This document shows, one piece after another, positions 8,051 to 14,953 of a stretch of DNA of 43,534 nucleotides (the stretch's first letter is position 1; the number at the start of each line of letters is the position of its first letter). The stretch comes from Coriobacteriales bacterium. GTDB lineage: Bacteria > Actinomycetota > Coriobacteriia > Coriobacteriales > UMGS124. The stretch spans positions 1-43,534 of the forward strand of contig JAFWFL010000087.1 in the NCBI GenBank assembly GCA_017515595.1, written 5' to 3'. Under the pieces are notes generated by a model, which was given only the letters and a program-made list of their open reading frames with translations, did not search any database and was not told the DNA's origin. The translations under genes and the position numbers were made by a program.

Positions 8051-10333
8051 ATGCAGAATGAATTTGCACCAACACGTCGTGGCTTTATTAAGGGTGCTGC
8101 TTTGGCAGGAACCGCCGCTCTCGTTGGCGAGGCCGGAATCTCCGCAGGTCTGTGCTCCGTTGCTTTCGCAGCTGACGGCAAGAAGCCTACGCTTACTTTT
8201 CTTCCAAGGACTACCCAAGGCACTGCTCAGGGTAAGCATGGCCCCATCACCGTTGAGGTAACATTCTCCGATCACTCGGTTGATGACATCAAGGTCATCT
8301 CTCAAACCGAGACCAAGGACTTAAGCGAAGTTGCCCTTACCGTGATTCCGCTTGCAATTCTCGCCAACCAGTCCCTGAATGTTGATACCGTCTCCGGCGC
8401 TACACTTACCTCGTTTGGTATCATCAACGCCGTGGCTGACGCAGCCGAGAAGGCCGGCGGTTCGCAGACCCTCAAAGATGCTCCGGCAGAGTATGTCGCT
8501 GTTCAGGCCATGACTCCCGGCACCTATACCGCCGAGGCTTACGGCAAGTGGAAGGAAGGCCAGATTGAGGGTGCCCGTCACGGCGCTGCCGACCCCATTA
8601 TGCCCACCCAGGTTGAAGTTACCGTCGACGAGACCTCGATTCTCTCGGTTAACGTGCTTGATTGCTCCGATACTCCTGGTTTCAAGGATCCGGCACTCGT
8701 ACGCACCCCGGCAGAGATTGTTGACCAGCAGTCGATCTACGTTGACACGGTTACCGGCGCAACCATGACCGCTGCCGCCATCACCGCTGCTACCATGAAG
8801 TGCCTGAAGCAGGCCGGAGCAGACCTTGTTGGTTTTGCCAAGCGTTCGCCCAGGGTTATGGCCGAGGAGACCTATGACGCTGACCTCGTCATTGTGGGTG
8901 GCGGCCTTACCGGTACCTCCGCAGCTCTCCGTGCCTCTGAGCTGGGCATTAAGACCCTTATTATCGAGAAGACCAACCGTGTCTCGGGCACCGGTGCCTG
9001 CTCGTCTGGCCCATTCGCGGTACAGTCAAAGCTCGCTCTCGGCGCAGGCATCAACATGACCGTTGACGAGGCCTTCCTTCTCCGCATGGAAGAGGACAAG
9101 GGTCGCACCAACGCTGCTCTCGTATACAAGGTTGTCTCGAACACCGGCCGCATGGCTGACTGGCTGCAGGCTAACTGGGAAGCCATTGGCGACAAGGGTA
9201 TGGCAGTAAACCCGAGCAATGACCCCATGAACATCATGCATATGTATGGCAAGGGCACCCAGAAGTTCCAGGACCTCTATGACAATTACATCCTCCCTGC
9301 CGGCACAACCCTGCTCTTTGAGACCCAGGTTGACGACATCGAGACCGATAAAGAGGGCAACATTTGCGCTGTGACCGCTCATAAGCAGGACGGTACTGAC
9401 GTAACCGTCAACTGCAAGGCCGTGCTCTTTGCAACCGGCGGCTTTGGCGGCAATGATGCCATGATGGAGAAGTACCTGAACGGCACCTTTGACAACATCG
9501 GCCTCTCCTCCAACGTTGGCGCGGGCATCAACATCATGCTCGACCACGGCTGCCGTCTCTCCGATGACCTCGCTCCCGGTCTCGCCGAGTTCTGCGGCAA
9601 CGACGTTCTTGACTACTACTCCGGCTACATGAAGTTCATAAACCAGATTGGCTTCCTCATGCTCGACCCCGCAGGCGCCCGCTTCATGAACGAGGAATGG
9701 TGCATCACCGAGTCCAACGGTGTTGGCGCCGCCGCTATGCGCCGCGCAAGCTGGAGCTGGGTCATCCTTACCCAGGCCGACCTCGAGAACCTCCAGACCA
9801 AGGGTGTCCACGGCCATCTCACAGACGAATACATCGCCCAGTGGGAGGTTCGTTCACGCATTATCAACCCGGTTTACACCACCATTATTGACGAGATGAA
9901 CCGCTGCATCGAGTATGGCCAGGCCTTCAAGGCAGATACCCTTGAGGAGCTTGGAAAGGCCGTTGGCTTTGACGAGGCAACCTATGCCGAGGCAATCGCC
10001 GACTACAAGCAGGTCATCGCAGACGGCGTTGACCCGCTCTTTGGCAAGGATCCTCGTCTTCTTTACCCGCTCGATGAGGGCCCCTTCTATGCAGTCCGCA
10101 TCATCAGCCCCATTGACAACACCTATAACGGCATCCGCATCAACACCTACTTCCAGGCGCTTGACCGCAAGCTCACGCCGTCCATTAAGGGTCTCTATGT
10201 TGCCGGTATGGACAGCGGCGGATACTTCACCGTTCCGTACTCCAACTTCCTTGGCTCCTCTTCAAGCTACTGCCTGACCTCAGGCATGCTCGCAGCCGAG
10301 AGCATCGCCGCTTATCTGGGCGTGGAAGCATAA
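8051..10333 (+). CDS. Tat-exported FMN-binding flavoprotein reductase, fumarate reductase family
   Basis: A 760-residue extracytoplasmic flavoprotein. The Tat signal is TRRGFIKGA (8-16) followed by a hydrophobic stretch. Two FMN-binding domains follow, with covalent attachment motifs DTVSGATLT (112-120) and DTVTGATMT (232-240), where ApbE-type transferases link FMN to Thr. From about 275 comes an FAD_binding_2 domain with the dinucleotide fold DLVIVGGGLTGTSAA and the terminal GLYVAGMDSGGYF segment. The architecture matches soluble fumarate/urocanate-type reductases that serve as anaerobic respiratory acceptors; the substrate cannot be read from sequence. Two FMN domains in tandem are less common than one. 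The ATG at 8051 is preferred over 7994 because it places the Tat motif normally and follows GAAAGGGG. Confidence 0.88.
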   Translation: MQNEFAPTRRGFIKGAALAGTAALVGEAGISAGLCSVAFAADGKKPTLTFLPRTTQGTAQGKHGPITVEVTFSDHSVDDIKVISQTETKDLSEVALTVIPLAILANQSLNVDTVSGATLTSFGIINAVADAAEKAGGSQTLKDAPAEYVAVQAMTPGTYTAEAYGKWKEGQIEGARHGAADPIMPTQVEVTVDETSILSVNVLDCSDTPGFKDPALVRTPAEIVDQQSIYVDTVTGATMTAAAITAATMKCLKQAGADLVGFAKRSPRVMAEETYDADLVIVGGGLTGTSAALRASELGIKTLIIEKTNRVSGTGACSSGPFAVQSKLALGAGINMTVDEAFLLRMEEDKGRTNAALVYKVVSNTGRMADWLQANWEAIGDKGMAVNPSNDPMNIMHMYGKGTQKFQDLYDNYILPAGTTLLFETQVDDIETDKEGNICAVTAHKQDGTDVTVNCKAVLFATGGFGGNDAMMEKYLNGTFDNIGLSSNVGAGINIMLDHGCRLSDDLAPGLAEFCGNDVLDYYSGYMKFINQIGFLMLDPAGARFMNEEWCITESNGVGAAAMRRASWSWVILTQADLENLQTKGVHGHLTDEYIAQWEVRSRIINPVYTTIIDEMNRCIEYGQAFKADTLEELGKAVGFDEATYAEAIADYKQVIADGVDPLFGKDPRLLYPLDEGPFYAVRIISPIDNTYNGIRINTYFQALDRKLTPSIKGLYVAGMDSGGYFTVPYSNFLGSSSSYCLTSGMLAAESIAAYLGVEA

Positions 10334-10350
10334 GCTTCTGATCCGTCAAG

Positions 10351-10386
10351 CGGGGCAGGCGCTCTACGGGGTACCTGCTCCGTTTT
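10351..10386 (+). terminator. Hairpin and T-run between flavoprotein and small membrane peptide
   Basis: CGGGGCAGG (10351-10359) pairs with CCTGCTCCG (10374-10382) with one G-T pair, followed by TTTT. The ribosome binding site of the next small gene begins only eight bases later. Partial termination that lowers expression of that gene is plausible. Confidence 0.55.
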
Positions 10387-10407
10387 CAATTTCAAAGGAG
10401 TATTAAA

Positions 10408-10578
10408 ATGAATGGCGGAGGAATCATCTGGTGGTTAGGTATTATCCTGGGCCTTATCCTCTTGTTCTGCACCATCGCCGGTATTGATACCACTGTGGTT
10501 GAGGATATCGCTGATTACAGCGGTATCACCCCTGTTGAGATATCCGTAGACGATATTGTGGATGCTCTGAGCGAATAG
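10408..10578 (+). CDS. Small single-pass membrane protein, 56 aa
   Basis: ATG at 10408 follows a strong AAAGGAG at 10394-10400. The peptide begins MNGGGIIWWLGIILGLILLF, giving one transmembrane helix at residues 6-25. An acidic tail follows (VVEDIADYSGITPVEISVDD, ending DALSE). It lies 74 bp after the flavoprotein on the same strand. The tail orientation and acidity suggest a membrane-tethered partner, perhaps of the flavoprotein; that is inference. I recognise no family. Confidence 0.7.
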   Translation: MNGGGIIWWLGIILGLILLFCTIAGIDTTVVEDIADYSGITPVEISVDDIVDALSE

Positions 10579-10599
10579 TCCATACATCGCAAGTCTTTA

Positions 10600-10630
10600 T
10601 GCCGTATACTATGACTCACAGTATACGGCA
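10600..10630 (+). other. 11-bp perfect inverted repeat before the hydrolase gene
   Basis: TGCCGTATACT (10600-10610) is the exact reverse complement of 10620-10630, with a 9-nt loop. It ends ten bases before the Shine-Dalgarno AAGGAGC. Without a T-run it could be an operator, a translation-controlling hairpin or a weak terminator for the small peptide gene. Confidence 0.5.
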
Positions 10631-10651
10631 TACTTGTGGAAGGAGCAGAAT

Positions 10652-11578
10652 ATGTTACATGAAGTAAAGTTTGATTCCTTTAACGGACGCGATAAGGTTA
10701 CCGGCTGGATTTATGTCCCGGCTTGCGAGCCCGAGGGCATTGTGCAGCTTGTACACGGTTTTGGCGAGCATTCGCGCCGCTATTTCCACCTCATTGTTGC
10801 CCTGATGGATGCCGGCTACATTGTTGCCGCAAATGATCACGTAGGGCATGGTGCCACCGCCATCGCAAACAATACCTGGGGCGACTGGGGAGACGCAGGC
10901 CCTCATACCATGATGGAAGACGAGAAGCGCTTTAAGGACGTTGTCTGCGAAAAGTATCCTGACCTGCCGTACTTTATGTTCGGACACTCAATGGGTTCAA
11001 TGATTGCCCGCGACTTTAGCGCCAAATACGGCGACGAGCTGAGCGGTGTTATCTATTGCGGCACAACCGGCATCTTCAAGAATACCCATGAGGTTCGCGC
11101 AAAGGTTGACGCCATTATTGAGGCCGGTGGAGCGCATGACAGCGAGCCAAGCCTGGTGGGCGAACTTATGGGCTGGATGTTCACCCGCTGTGATGAAGGC
11201 GTTAAGCTGGGCAATGAGTGGATTTGTCACGATCCTTATGTACAAAAAGACCATGCCGAGGATCCCTTTGATGCATTTACCCACCCGGTTCACAACATCT
11301 CGTTGCGAGACTTTATTGACATGATGCTTTGCATAGAAGGCACCGAGTGGGCACAAAAGGTACCCACCGGCCTGCCCGTCCTGCTCATCGCCGGCGATCA
11401 GGACCCGGTGGGCAACTTTGGCGAAGGCGTTTACACCACAGCCAACTGGCTCCAAGACACCGGCCATGATGTAGTAACCAAACTCTACAGCGGCTACCGC
11501 CATGAGATCCACAACTACGACGACCTCAAATTCGAAGTAGAAGACGACATCATAACCTGGCTCTCAGCCTGCCTGTAA
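10652..11578 (+). CDS. Alpha/beta hydrolase, lysophospholipase/monoacylglycerol lipase type
   Basis: A 308-residue serine hydrolase of the Hydrolase_4 (serine aminopeptidase S33) family, with no signal peptide. The oxyanion loop is VHGFGEHSRRY (34-44), the nucleophile elbow GHSMGS (111-116, Ser113), the acid AGDQDPVG near residue 250, and the base His in YRHEIHN near 281. Family members hydrolyse monoacylglycerols or lysophospholipids; the substrate here is unknown. The ATG at 10652 is chosen because GGAAGGAGC lies just upstream. A long hairpin follows the stop. Confidence 0.88.
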   Translation: MLHEVKFDSFNGRDKVTGWIYVPACEPEGIVQLVHGFGEHSRRYFHLIVALMDAGYIVAANDHVGHGATAIANNTWGDWGDAGPHTMMEDEKRFKDVVCEKYPDLPYFMFGHSMGSMIARDFSAKYGDELSGVIYCGTTGIFKNTHEVRAKVDAIIEAGGAHDSEPSLVGELMGWMFTRCDEGVKLGNEWICHDPYVQKDHAEDPFDAFTHPVHNISLRDFIDMMLCIEGTEWAQKVPTGLPVLLIAGDQDPVGNFGEGVYTTANWLQDTGHDVVTKLYSGYRHEIHNYDDLKFEVEDDIITWLSACL

Positions 11579-11582
11579 ACAG

Positions 11583-11639
11583 TGAGACAACGGGATGAGA
11601 CAACGAGGACGGAGAGTATTGTCTCATCCCGTTGTCTCA
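11583..11639. repeat. 21-bp perfect inverted repeat, terminator-like
   Basis: 11583-11603 (starting TGAGACAACGGGATGAGA) is the exact reverse complement of 11619-11639, with a 15-nt loop containing GAGGACGGA. The stem contains internal repeats of GAGACAA. It lies just after the hydrolase stop and probably ends that transcript, although there is no T-run. It belongs with other long hairpins in this window. Confidence 0.75.
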
Positions 11640-11718
11640 TTCGTCCTCGTGACTCACTACCCATAAACGAGGGCTTCTCGGTAAAGCCACCGTTTGCATC
11701 TGTGAACGGTAAAACTTG

Positions 11719-11764
11719 TTGGCAAGCTGCAATTTGGTAAGATATAGTGTATATTACGATATAC
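11719..11764 (+). promoter_or_regulatory. Promoter and operator of the ECF sigma/RiPP operon
   Basis: TTGGCA (11719-11724), 18 bp, then TATAGT (11743-11748) is a good housekeeping promoter. GTATATTACGATATAC (11749-11764) is a 6-4-6 inverted repeat right after the -10 and covers the likely start of transcription. The island is therefore probably opened by the main sigma factor and blocked by a repressor. The site resembles the GntR operator at 7083-7101. Confidence 0.6.
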
Positions 11765-11791
11765 CTATAGCCAACATGTAAGGACGTTGCC

Positions 11792-12346
11792 ATGGACGAG
11801 ATGGACGAACAAATATATAAACGCTATCTCGCCAAACGCAGTGAAAATGACCTGCGTATCCTTTTGGAGCGCTACAAAGAAGGCCTCATATTATTTCTTT
11901 ATAATTACGTACATAACATGGAAGATGCCGAGGATCTCATGCTTGATGCCTATGCGCGCATCGCGTCAGGTACAGGTTTGTTTGCCGGCAGAAGCTCCTT
12001 CAAGACCTGGCTGTTTTCCATTGGCAAAAAACTGGCCTTCATGCACCTAAGAAAATCGCCACCCCCCTCTGAGCAGCTTGATGAATCATTAAACGATGAG
12101 TCTGACCCGCTTGACCTGGGCATTCTGCAAGACGAACAAAACAGGCAGCTCTACCAAGCGCTGAGGCAGCTCAAACCCGAGTACCAACAAATCCTGACAC
12201 TTCTTTACTTTGAACAAATGTCTCATGAAGAAGCCGCTCGTGTTATGGGCAAAACCAAGAAACAAACATATCATCTTGCAGAGCGGGGTAAGGCTGCTTT
12301 AAAAGAGAAACTCGAGCAAATGGGGTTCGAAAATGCGTACAACTGA
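11792..12346 (+). CDS. ECF-type RNA polymerase sigma factor
   Basis: A 184-residue sigma-70 family protein with region 2 at about 15-90 (RYKEGLILFLYNYVHNMEDAEDLMLDAYARI, then FKTWLFSIGKKLAFMHLRK). Region 4 lies at about 120-172 (LPEYQQ-like KPEYQQILTLLYFEQMSHEEAARVMGKTKKQTYHLAERGK). Region 3 is absent, as expected for an extracytoplasmic-function sigma. Its ATG follows AAGGACG. Its end overlaps the next gene by 14 bp. Position at the head of a 14-gene run, together with a PrsW-like protease, suggests that it responds to an envelope or peptide signal and activates this island or other genes. Confidence 0.9.
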   Translation: MDEMDEQIYKRYLAKRSENDLRILLERYKEGLILFLYNYVHNMEDAEDLMLDAYARIASGTGLFAGRSSFKTWLFSIGKKLAFMHLRKSPPPSEQLDESLNDESDPLDLGILQDEQNRQLYQALRQLKPEYQQILTLLYFEQMSHEEAARVMGKTKKQTYHLAERGKAALKEKLEQMGFENAYN

Positions 12347-12659
12347 AGAGCAGCTTAAAGAGATCAATCAAAGAGTAAATACCATACAAAAACAGAGATC
12401 GCTACGACGGCAGATTGCTCTGGATTTGGCTTCCGGTGGCAGCTGCCTCATTTTGTTGGTTGTTGTCTGCATCTGGATACCCAAGCTTACAGAACAGGAG
12501 ATCGAAAATACCGCAAGCAACTATGGAGGTTTACTTCTAAGTGCGCCGTATTTGGGTTATGTATTGGTAGGTATTCTTGCCTTCACATTAGGCATATGTG
12601 TCACGCTTTTATGCTTTCATTATAAAATATTAAAGCAACAAGAGCAGGAACGTAAATGA
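12333..12659 (+). CDS. Two-TM membrane protein, candidate anti-sigma partner
   Basis: A 108-residue protein. Residues 1-29 are a charged, helical cytoplasmic segment (TEEQLKEINQRVNTIQKQRS). Transmembrane helices lie at about 33-50 and 75-96, with a short tail rich in Lys, Gln and Glu. It overlaps the sigma gene by 14 bp, the usual arrangement for an anti-sigma factor, but it lacks the zinc HxxxCxxC motif. It is clearly paralogous to the protein at 14221-14688: both have a TEE/TEQ start and GGLLLS/GSLLLS, then GYVL, then a G-x-x-x-TL-x-C end. Role inferred from context only. Confidence 0.75.
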   Translation: MRTTEEQLKEINQRVNTIQKQRSLRRQIALDLASGGSCLILLVVVCIWIPKLTEQEIENTASNYGGLLLSAPYLGYVLVGILAFTLGICVTLLCFHYKILKQQEQERK

Positions 12660-13438
12660 TCTTGCCGATTGCCTTAGACATCCTCTCGGCTATTGTGCAA
12701 ATGTGCGTGCTTGTCGCCGCAATCAGGCTGCTTGGACGTGCAAATATCCTATTGCCTGTCGCGTTTTTTACCTTTGCTTTAGCCTGTGTTTTGCTGAGTA
12801 CTCTCTATTGGATCACGTTTGACATTATACAACCGGGGATGCGCATGCCCTTCGCAGCCAATCAAATTGGAGAACTGGCGTTATTCCTTCTCTTGGCTGT
12901 ATGTCTGAAATCAGTCATTCCTCTTAATTACTATGGGCATGGTGCGGCAGTTATTGCCACAACACTCTTTGCGGTTGCTAATATTGCACTTTGGATAGCT
13001 TGGTCCGGGGAATGGGTACAAGACATCTTGGGAGGCATTCCTTTTGGGTACCTTTTGTGTATCACCGTCCTCTGCCTGCGGCAATCAGAAGCACTCACAT
13101 ACAAAGAACAAGCCATTATTGGTGTTTTATGCATGGTTTTGATCATTACGCAGACTTCAATTTTCTTTGCTCCGGACACAGCCAAACACCTGCTTGACCT
13201 CTTTTGTTATAGCCTGCTCTTTTTTATTGGTGCATGCATTATCCTGCGCGCGCTCCACTCATTGCGTACGGACAGCCCGCCAGCAGCATCTTTGAGCCTT
13301 GCTTTTGCCTCATACGCCTGGATGACAACTGCCATGTACATGAGTGACGGCGGCTTTTATCTGGTTGCGTTTGCCCTTGTTACCCTGTGCTTTCCGCTCA
13401 TGCTGCACGCGCTGCGCAAGGTGGTGACAGCCCCGTGA
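12656..13438 (+). CDS. Multi-TM membrane protein of unknown function
   Basis: A 260-residue protein with about seven to eight hydrophobic segments and short loops, and no catalytic motif that I recognise. It overlaps the preceding gene by the ATGA tetranucleotide and the following PrsW-like gene by GTGA, so the three are translationally coupled. It might be a sensor or an accessory to the protease. I do not recognise the family. Confidence 0.75.
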   Translation: MILPIALDILSAIVQMCVLVAAIRLLGRANILLPVAFFTFALACVLLSTLYWITFDIIQPGMRMPFAANQIGELALFLLLAVCLKSVIPLNYYGHGAAVIATTLFAVANIALWIAWSGEWVQDILGGIPFGYLLCITVLCLRQSEALTYKEQAIIGVLCMVLIITQTSIFFAPDTAKHLLDLFCYSLLFFIGACIILRALHSLRTDSPPAASLSLAFASYAWMTTAMYMSDGGFYLVAFALVTLCFPLMLHALRKVVTAP

Positions 13439-14070
13439 TTTATGCCGAGAATATCCTTTTGTGCATCGCAATACCATTAGCCGTCTCAGCGCTCTTTGTG
13501 CGCGAGGATGCCCGACGCTTTGTAGTTGCTTTTCTTATAGGTATGGTGGTATGCCTTACGAGCTCTTATATAGACGGGTTTCTCAACTTGGCCAGTGGTA
13601 TGGGTGCAGAAAACACATCAATCTTCATCTCCCCTGTTGTGGAAGAGTGTATGAAGCTCTTGTCTTTGTTGTGCCTGCTGGTTTTGCTGGATCCGCCAAA
13701 CCGCACGCTCACAATATTCGCCGTTGCTATTGGCGCGGGTTTCGCTACCTTTGAGAATTGTTGCTACATTCTTACAACAGGTGCAGAGAGCTTTATGTAC
13801 GTCCTTATTCGAGGTATGGCAGTTGGCGTCATGCACGTTGTGAGCATCCTGGCACTGGCCATCTGGTTCATCGCGGCCAAACGTCTGGGAGCTTTTACTT
13901 TCTCGGCAGTCGTAGGGGCAGGAGCACTTCCCGTGACATTTCATGCCCTGTATAACCTGCTTGTGTCACAGCCGGGCGTGTCGAGCACAATTGGCTATCT
14001 GCTGCCAATCGCCACCGCATTTGCGCTGTATCTCATCTATAAAAAAGTATTGCCCAAGTTTGAAAACTAA
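13435..14070 (+). CDS. PrsW-like intramembrane metalloprotease
   Basis: A 211-residue multipass protein carrying the PrsW signatures: SPVVEECMK (E70, E71, K74), FATFEN (103-108), GVMHVVS (H134) and the C-terminal FHALYN (H170, N174). PrsW makes the first cut in anti-sigma RsiW in Bacillus subtilis, and related CAAX-type glutamate proteases share these residues. Here it is coupled to an ECF sigma factor, so the two-TM proteins nearby are candidate substrates. The GTG at 13435 is chosen because it overlaps the upstream stop and follows AAGGTGG; an in-frame ATG at 13387 lies well inside the upstream gene. Confidence 0.8.
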   Translation: MIYAENILLCIAIPLAVSALFVREDARRFVVAFLIGMVVCLTSSYIDGFLNLASGMGAENTSIFISPVVEECMKLLSLLCLLVLLDPPNRTLTIFAVAIGAGFATFENCCYILTTGAESFMYVLIRGMAVGVMHVVSILALAIWFIAAKRLGAFTFSAVVGAGALPVTFHALYNLLVSQPGVSSTIGYLLPIATAFALYLIYKKVLPKFEN

Positions 14071-14220
14071 CAATCAACAGGGTGTTGGCAGTCAATGGGG
14101 ATGGGCGTTATTGTCCGCGAATGGTGTTGTGTAGATTATGTGACAGGTGGGTAAACGCCTGACAAACCGCAACTAATAAGCAAACGAGCAGAAGTGCTAT
14201 TGGTTGGCAGGTGAGCATAG

Positions 14221-14688
14221 GTGCGTTACACAGAACAGGAAGCCTTGGCCGAGATCTTGCGGCGTACAAAACGGATTCAGGCAGAACGGGACCGTCGCAC
14301 CACCACCTGCTTACAAACTGCAGCATCAGTACTCTCCTGCGCATTGATCTTGGCTATTGTCCTTTTGCCGGACAGAAGCGCAATTACACCGGGAGAATCC
14401 TTCTTTGGGTCGCTTTTGCTCTCCCAAGAGGCCGGGGGTTACGTACTCACAGCAGTTATCGCCTTTTCACTGGGTGTCGCGATCACACTTGCTTGCCTGC
14501 GCTACAGGCAAGCAAACGAGTCTTTGGACAAAGCGCAGGAGCCGCGCCGTAGATCCGGCGTTGGCAGGGTACGTCTGGATGACAGCCTTCTTGGCAGCGT
14601 CGCAGGCGGCATAGATGAGAAGGCGGACGGGTCAAAAAAAGACAAACAGTTTGCCCAAGATCTCAAAAAGAATGAGGTGCATCAATGA
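14221..14688 (+). CDS. Two-TM membrane protein with C-terminal double-glycine motif
   Basis: A 155-residue paralogue of the protein at 12333-12659. It has a charged N-terminus (1-30), transmembrane helices at about 33-50 and 73-95, and a longer cytoplasmic tail. The tail contains LDDSLLGSVAGGIDEK with the GG at 129-130. This closely resembles the leader end of the precursor at 16494 (DDEELEAVAGGVID). Cleavage there by the C39 exporter would release a 25-residue, Lys-rich, Cys-free peptide. GTG start at 14221 after a GGTGAG-like site. A 150-bp gap separates it from the PrsW-like gene, the largest gap in the island apart from that before the exporter. Confidence 0.75.
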   Translation: MRYTEQEALAEILRRTKRIQAERDRRTTTCLQTAASVLSCALILAIVLLPDRSAITPGESFFGSLLLSQEAGGYVLTAVIAFSLGVAITLACLRYRQANESLDKAQEPRRRSGVGRVRLDDSLLGSVAGGIDEKADGSKKDKQFAQDLKKNEVHQ

Positions 14689-14906
14689 GTAATGTGTTTC
14701 GAGAAAAGAGTCTTGAGCGGGTTTCCTCACCTGAGGAGCTCAACGACTACATAAGGGTGACCAGTCCATCTGTCTGGCTGGTGCTGCTGGGCACGGCAAT
14801 CCTGCTTGTAGGGATGCTTGTATGGTGTGTTCTGGGTACGGTCGAGGTAGAAAATGAAGATGGCACTACAACACAGGAGCATCCCATATCTTTTGTAACT
14901 AATTAG
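14685..14906 (+). CDS. HlyD/NHLM-type adaptor reduced to its membrane anchor
   Basis: A 73-residue protein starting in an ATGA overlap with the previous gene. The sequence FREKSLERVSSPEELNDYIRVTSP followed by WLVLLGTAILLVGMLVWCVLG matches what I recall of the N-terminus of NHLM-system secretion (HlyD family) proteins. In those a cytosolic arm and one transmembrane helix precede a long periplasmic coiled-coil and barrel. Here the protein stops about 20 residues after the helix. The absence of the periplasmic part fits a monoderm cell. It is a complete reading frame with normal signals, so reduction, not recent truncation, is likely. Confidence 0.65.
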   Translation: MSNVFREKSLERVSSPEELNDYIRVTSPSVWLVLLGTAILLVGMLVWCVLGTVEVENEDGTTTQEHPISFVTN

Positions 14907-14953
14907 GTACAGCACGGCAGAATAACACGCTACACAAATCTGAGGAGCTTACG

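Noticed and set aside
9026-9817. 263-aa minus-strand frame inside the flavoprotein gene
   Set aside because: Antisense shadow of a strongly coding, family-recognisable gene; no ribosome binding site or family features.
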